From contig JAUWZT010000061.1 of the NCBI GenBank assembly GCA_030615145.1, forward strand, positions 1 through 14,299: a stretch of DNA of 14,299 nucleotides, read 5' to 3'. Positions 13,865 through 14,299 of this stretch are shown one piece after another. The notes below the pieces were generated by a model. That model was not told the origin of the DNA and made no database searches. It saw only the letters and a program-made list of their open reading frames with translations. Made by a program: the position numbers and the translations under genes. The stretch comes from Promethearchaeota archaeon (lineage in GTDB: Archaea; Asgardarchaeota; Lokiarchaeia; Sigyniarchaeales; SOKP01). The first letter of the stretch is position 1. The number at the start of each line of letters is the position of its first letter.

Positions 13865-14076
13865 ATTTTACCGTCTTCTTTTTTTGATAATTTTCTTAAA
13901 TTTATTACAACCTATAAACTAGAATATTTAAGAGTTTCCATCATATCAGAGTTTTGAATAGAATAATCAAAAATTTTTATAAGATTAATGTAATAGTATA
14001 ATTTTTTGATTTAAAATGAATTATTATTTATAGTTATTAGATATCTTATATTATATTAAATAAAAAGGTGTTAAAT
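13865..14076. other. AT-rich divergent intergenic region
   Basis: This 212-base gap separates the minus-strand membrane protein gene from the plus-strand VOC gene. It holds TATA-like stretches for both directions and the AAGGTG SD at 14065-14070, but no ORF or RNA that I can support. Confidence 0.5.
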
Positions 14077-14299
14077 TTGCCAAAAGTTATTCATTTTGAA
14101 ATTAACGCTGATGACCCCCTAAGGGCTAAAAAGTTTTACGAAAGTGTATTCAACTGGAAAATTGAAAAATGGGACGGTCCCGTGGAATATTGGACAATTG
14201 ATGCTGGAGATGACAATGAAAAAGGAATAGAGGGTGGTATACAAAAACGCGAGCAATCAGAAGATCAGATTTTTAATTATATTAAAGTGTCTTCTGTTG
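14077..14299 (+). CDS. VOC/glyoxalase-like protein, 5' part (runs off the window)
   Basis: A TTG at 14077-14079 follows AAGGTG (14065-14070) by six bases, a good SD. The 74 codons visible begin PKVIHFEINADDPLRAKKFY, then ESVFNWKIEKWDGPVEYWTI, the classic first module of the vicinal-oxygen-chelate superfamily, in which His5 is the usual first metal ligand and the D-P-x-R-A-x-x-F-Y helix follows. GGIQKRE near residue 55 matches the next strand. The family includes glyoxalase I, dioxygenases and antibiotic-binding proteins; which of these applies cannot be judged from half a protein. The second half, holding the remaining metal ligands, is outside the window. The gene is divergent from the membrane protein gene. 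Confidence 0.75.
   Translation, partial: MPKVIHFEINADDPLRAKKFYESVFNWKIEKWDGPVEYWTIDAGDDNEKGIEGGIQKREQSEDQIFNYIKVSSV

Noticed and set aside
1..14299. tRNA, rRNA, CRISPR or insertion sequence
   Set aside because: I saw no cloverleaf-like G+C-rich islands, no regularly spaced repeats with unique spacers, and no transposase or terminal inverted repeats.

Overview
The window most likely comes from an Asgard archaeon of the Lokiarchaeota (Promethearchaeota) type. This is an inference from several things seen together: AT-rich DNA with very AT-rich gaps, archaeal TATA-like boxes (TTTATATA, CTATATAAA), Shine-Dalgarno (SD) sites of the GGTGAT/GGAGG type, TTG and GTG starts, TrmB-like and PadR-like winged-helix regulators, and a eukaryote-like Ras/Rab-family small GTPase beside a small CxxC protein. 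There is no rRNA, tRNA, transposase or CRISPR array.

Layout. Positions 1-3307 (+): the tail of an unknown gene, then a tight pair made of a probable longin/roadblock-like plus winged-helix protein and a 663-residue TrmB-like protein with a long helical middle. Positions 3368-4654 (-): an MFS efflux pump that converges on the pair. Positions 4709-6855 (-): a possible 47-codon ORF, a coiled-coil protein carrying ribbon-helix-helix-like and winged-helix-like parts, a bactofilin with an 18-residue SGS ladder, and a 28-codon ORF led by a perfect SD, all downstream of a TATA box flanked by short repeats. Positions 7183-9779 (-): an alpha/beta hydrolase whose catalytic Asp and His positions are both Cys, a NicO/RcnA-type nickel/cobalt transporter with a His-rich loop, and a membrane-anchored methyltransferase. 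Positions 9971-11907 (+): a PadR-like regulator with a roughly 95-residue insertion in its winged helix, a CxxC protein with an apparently leaderless start, and a small GTPase cut short by an in-frame TAA. Positions 12016-13864 (-): a probable sugar-mutarotase-like protein and a six-helix membrane protein. Positions 14077-14299 (+): the start of a VOC/glyoxalase-like gene that runs off the end.

How genes may work together. The PadR-like gene and the methyltransferase/transporter genes are divergent and share a 190-base gap holding a perfect 8+6+8 palindrome and a third half-site next to TATA-like elements, which suggests local control. The bactofilin and the coiled-coil protein share strong SD sites and probably form a scaffold module. 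The CxxC protein and the GTPase may be partners. The strongest oddities are the Cys/Cys hydrolase, the nonsense codon in the GTPase, the split PadR domain, and the bactofilin module with its repeat-rich promoter. All family names rest on motif recognition by eye; no database search was run.
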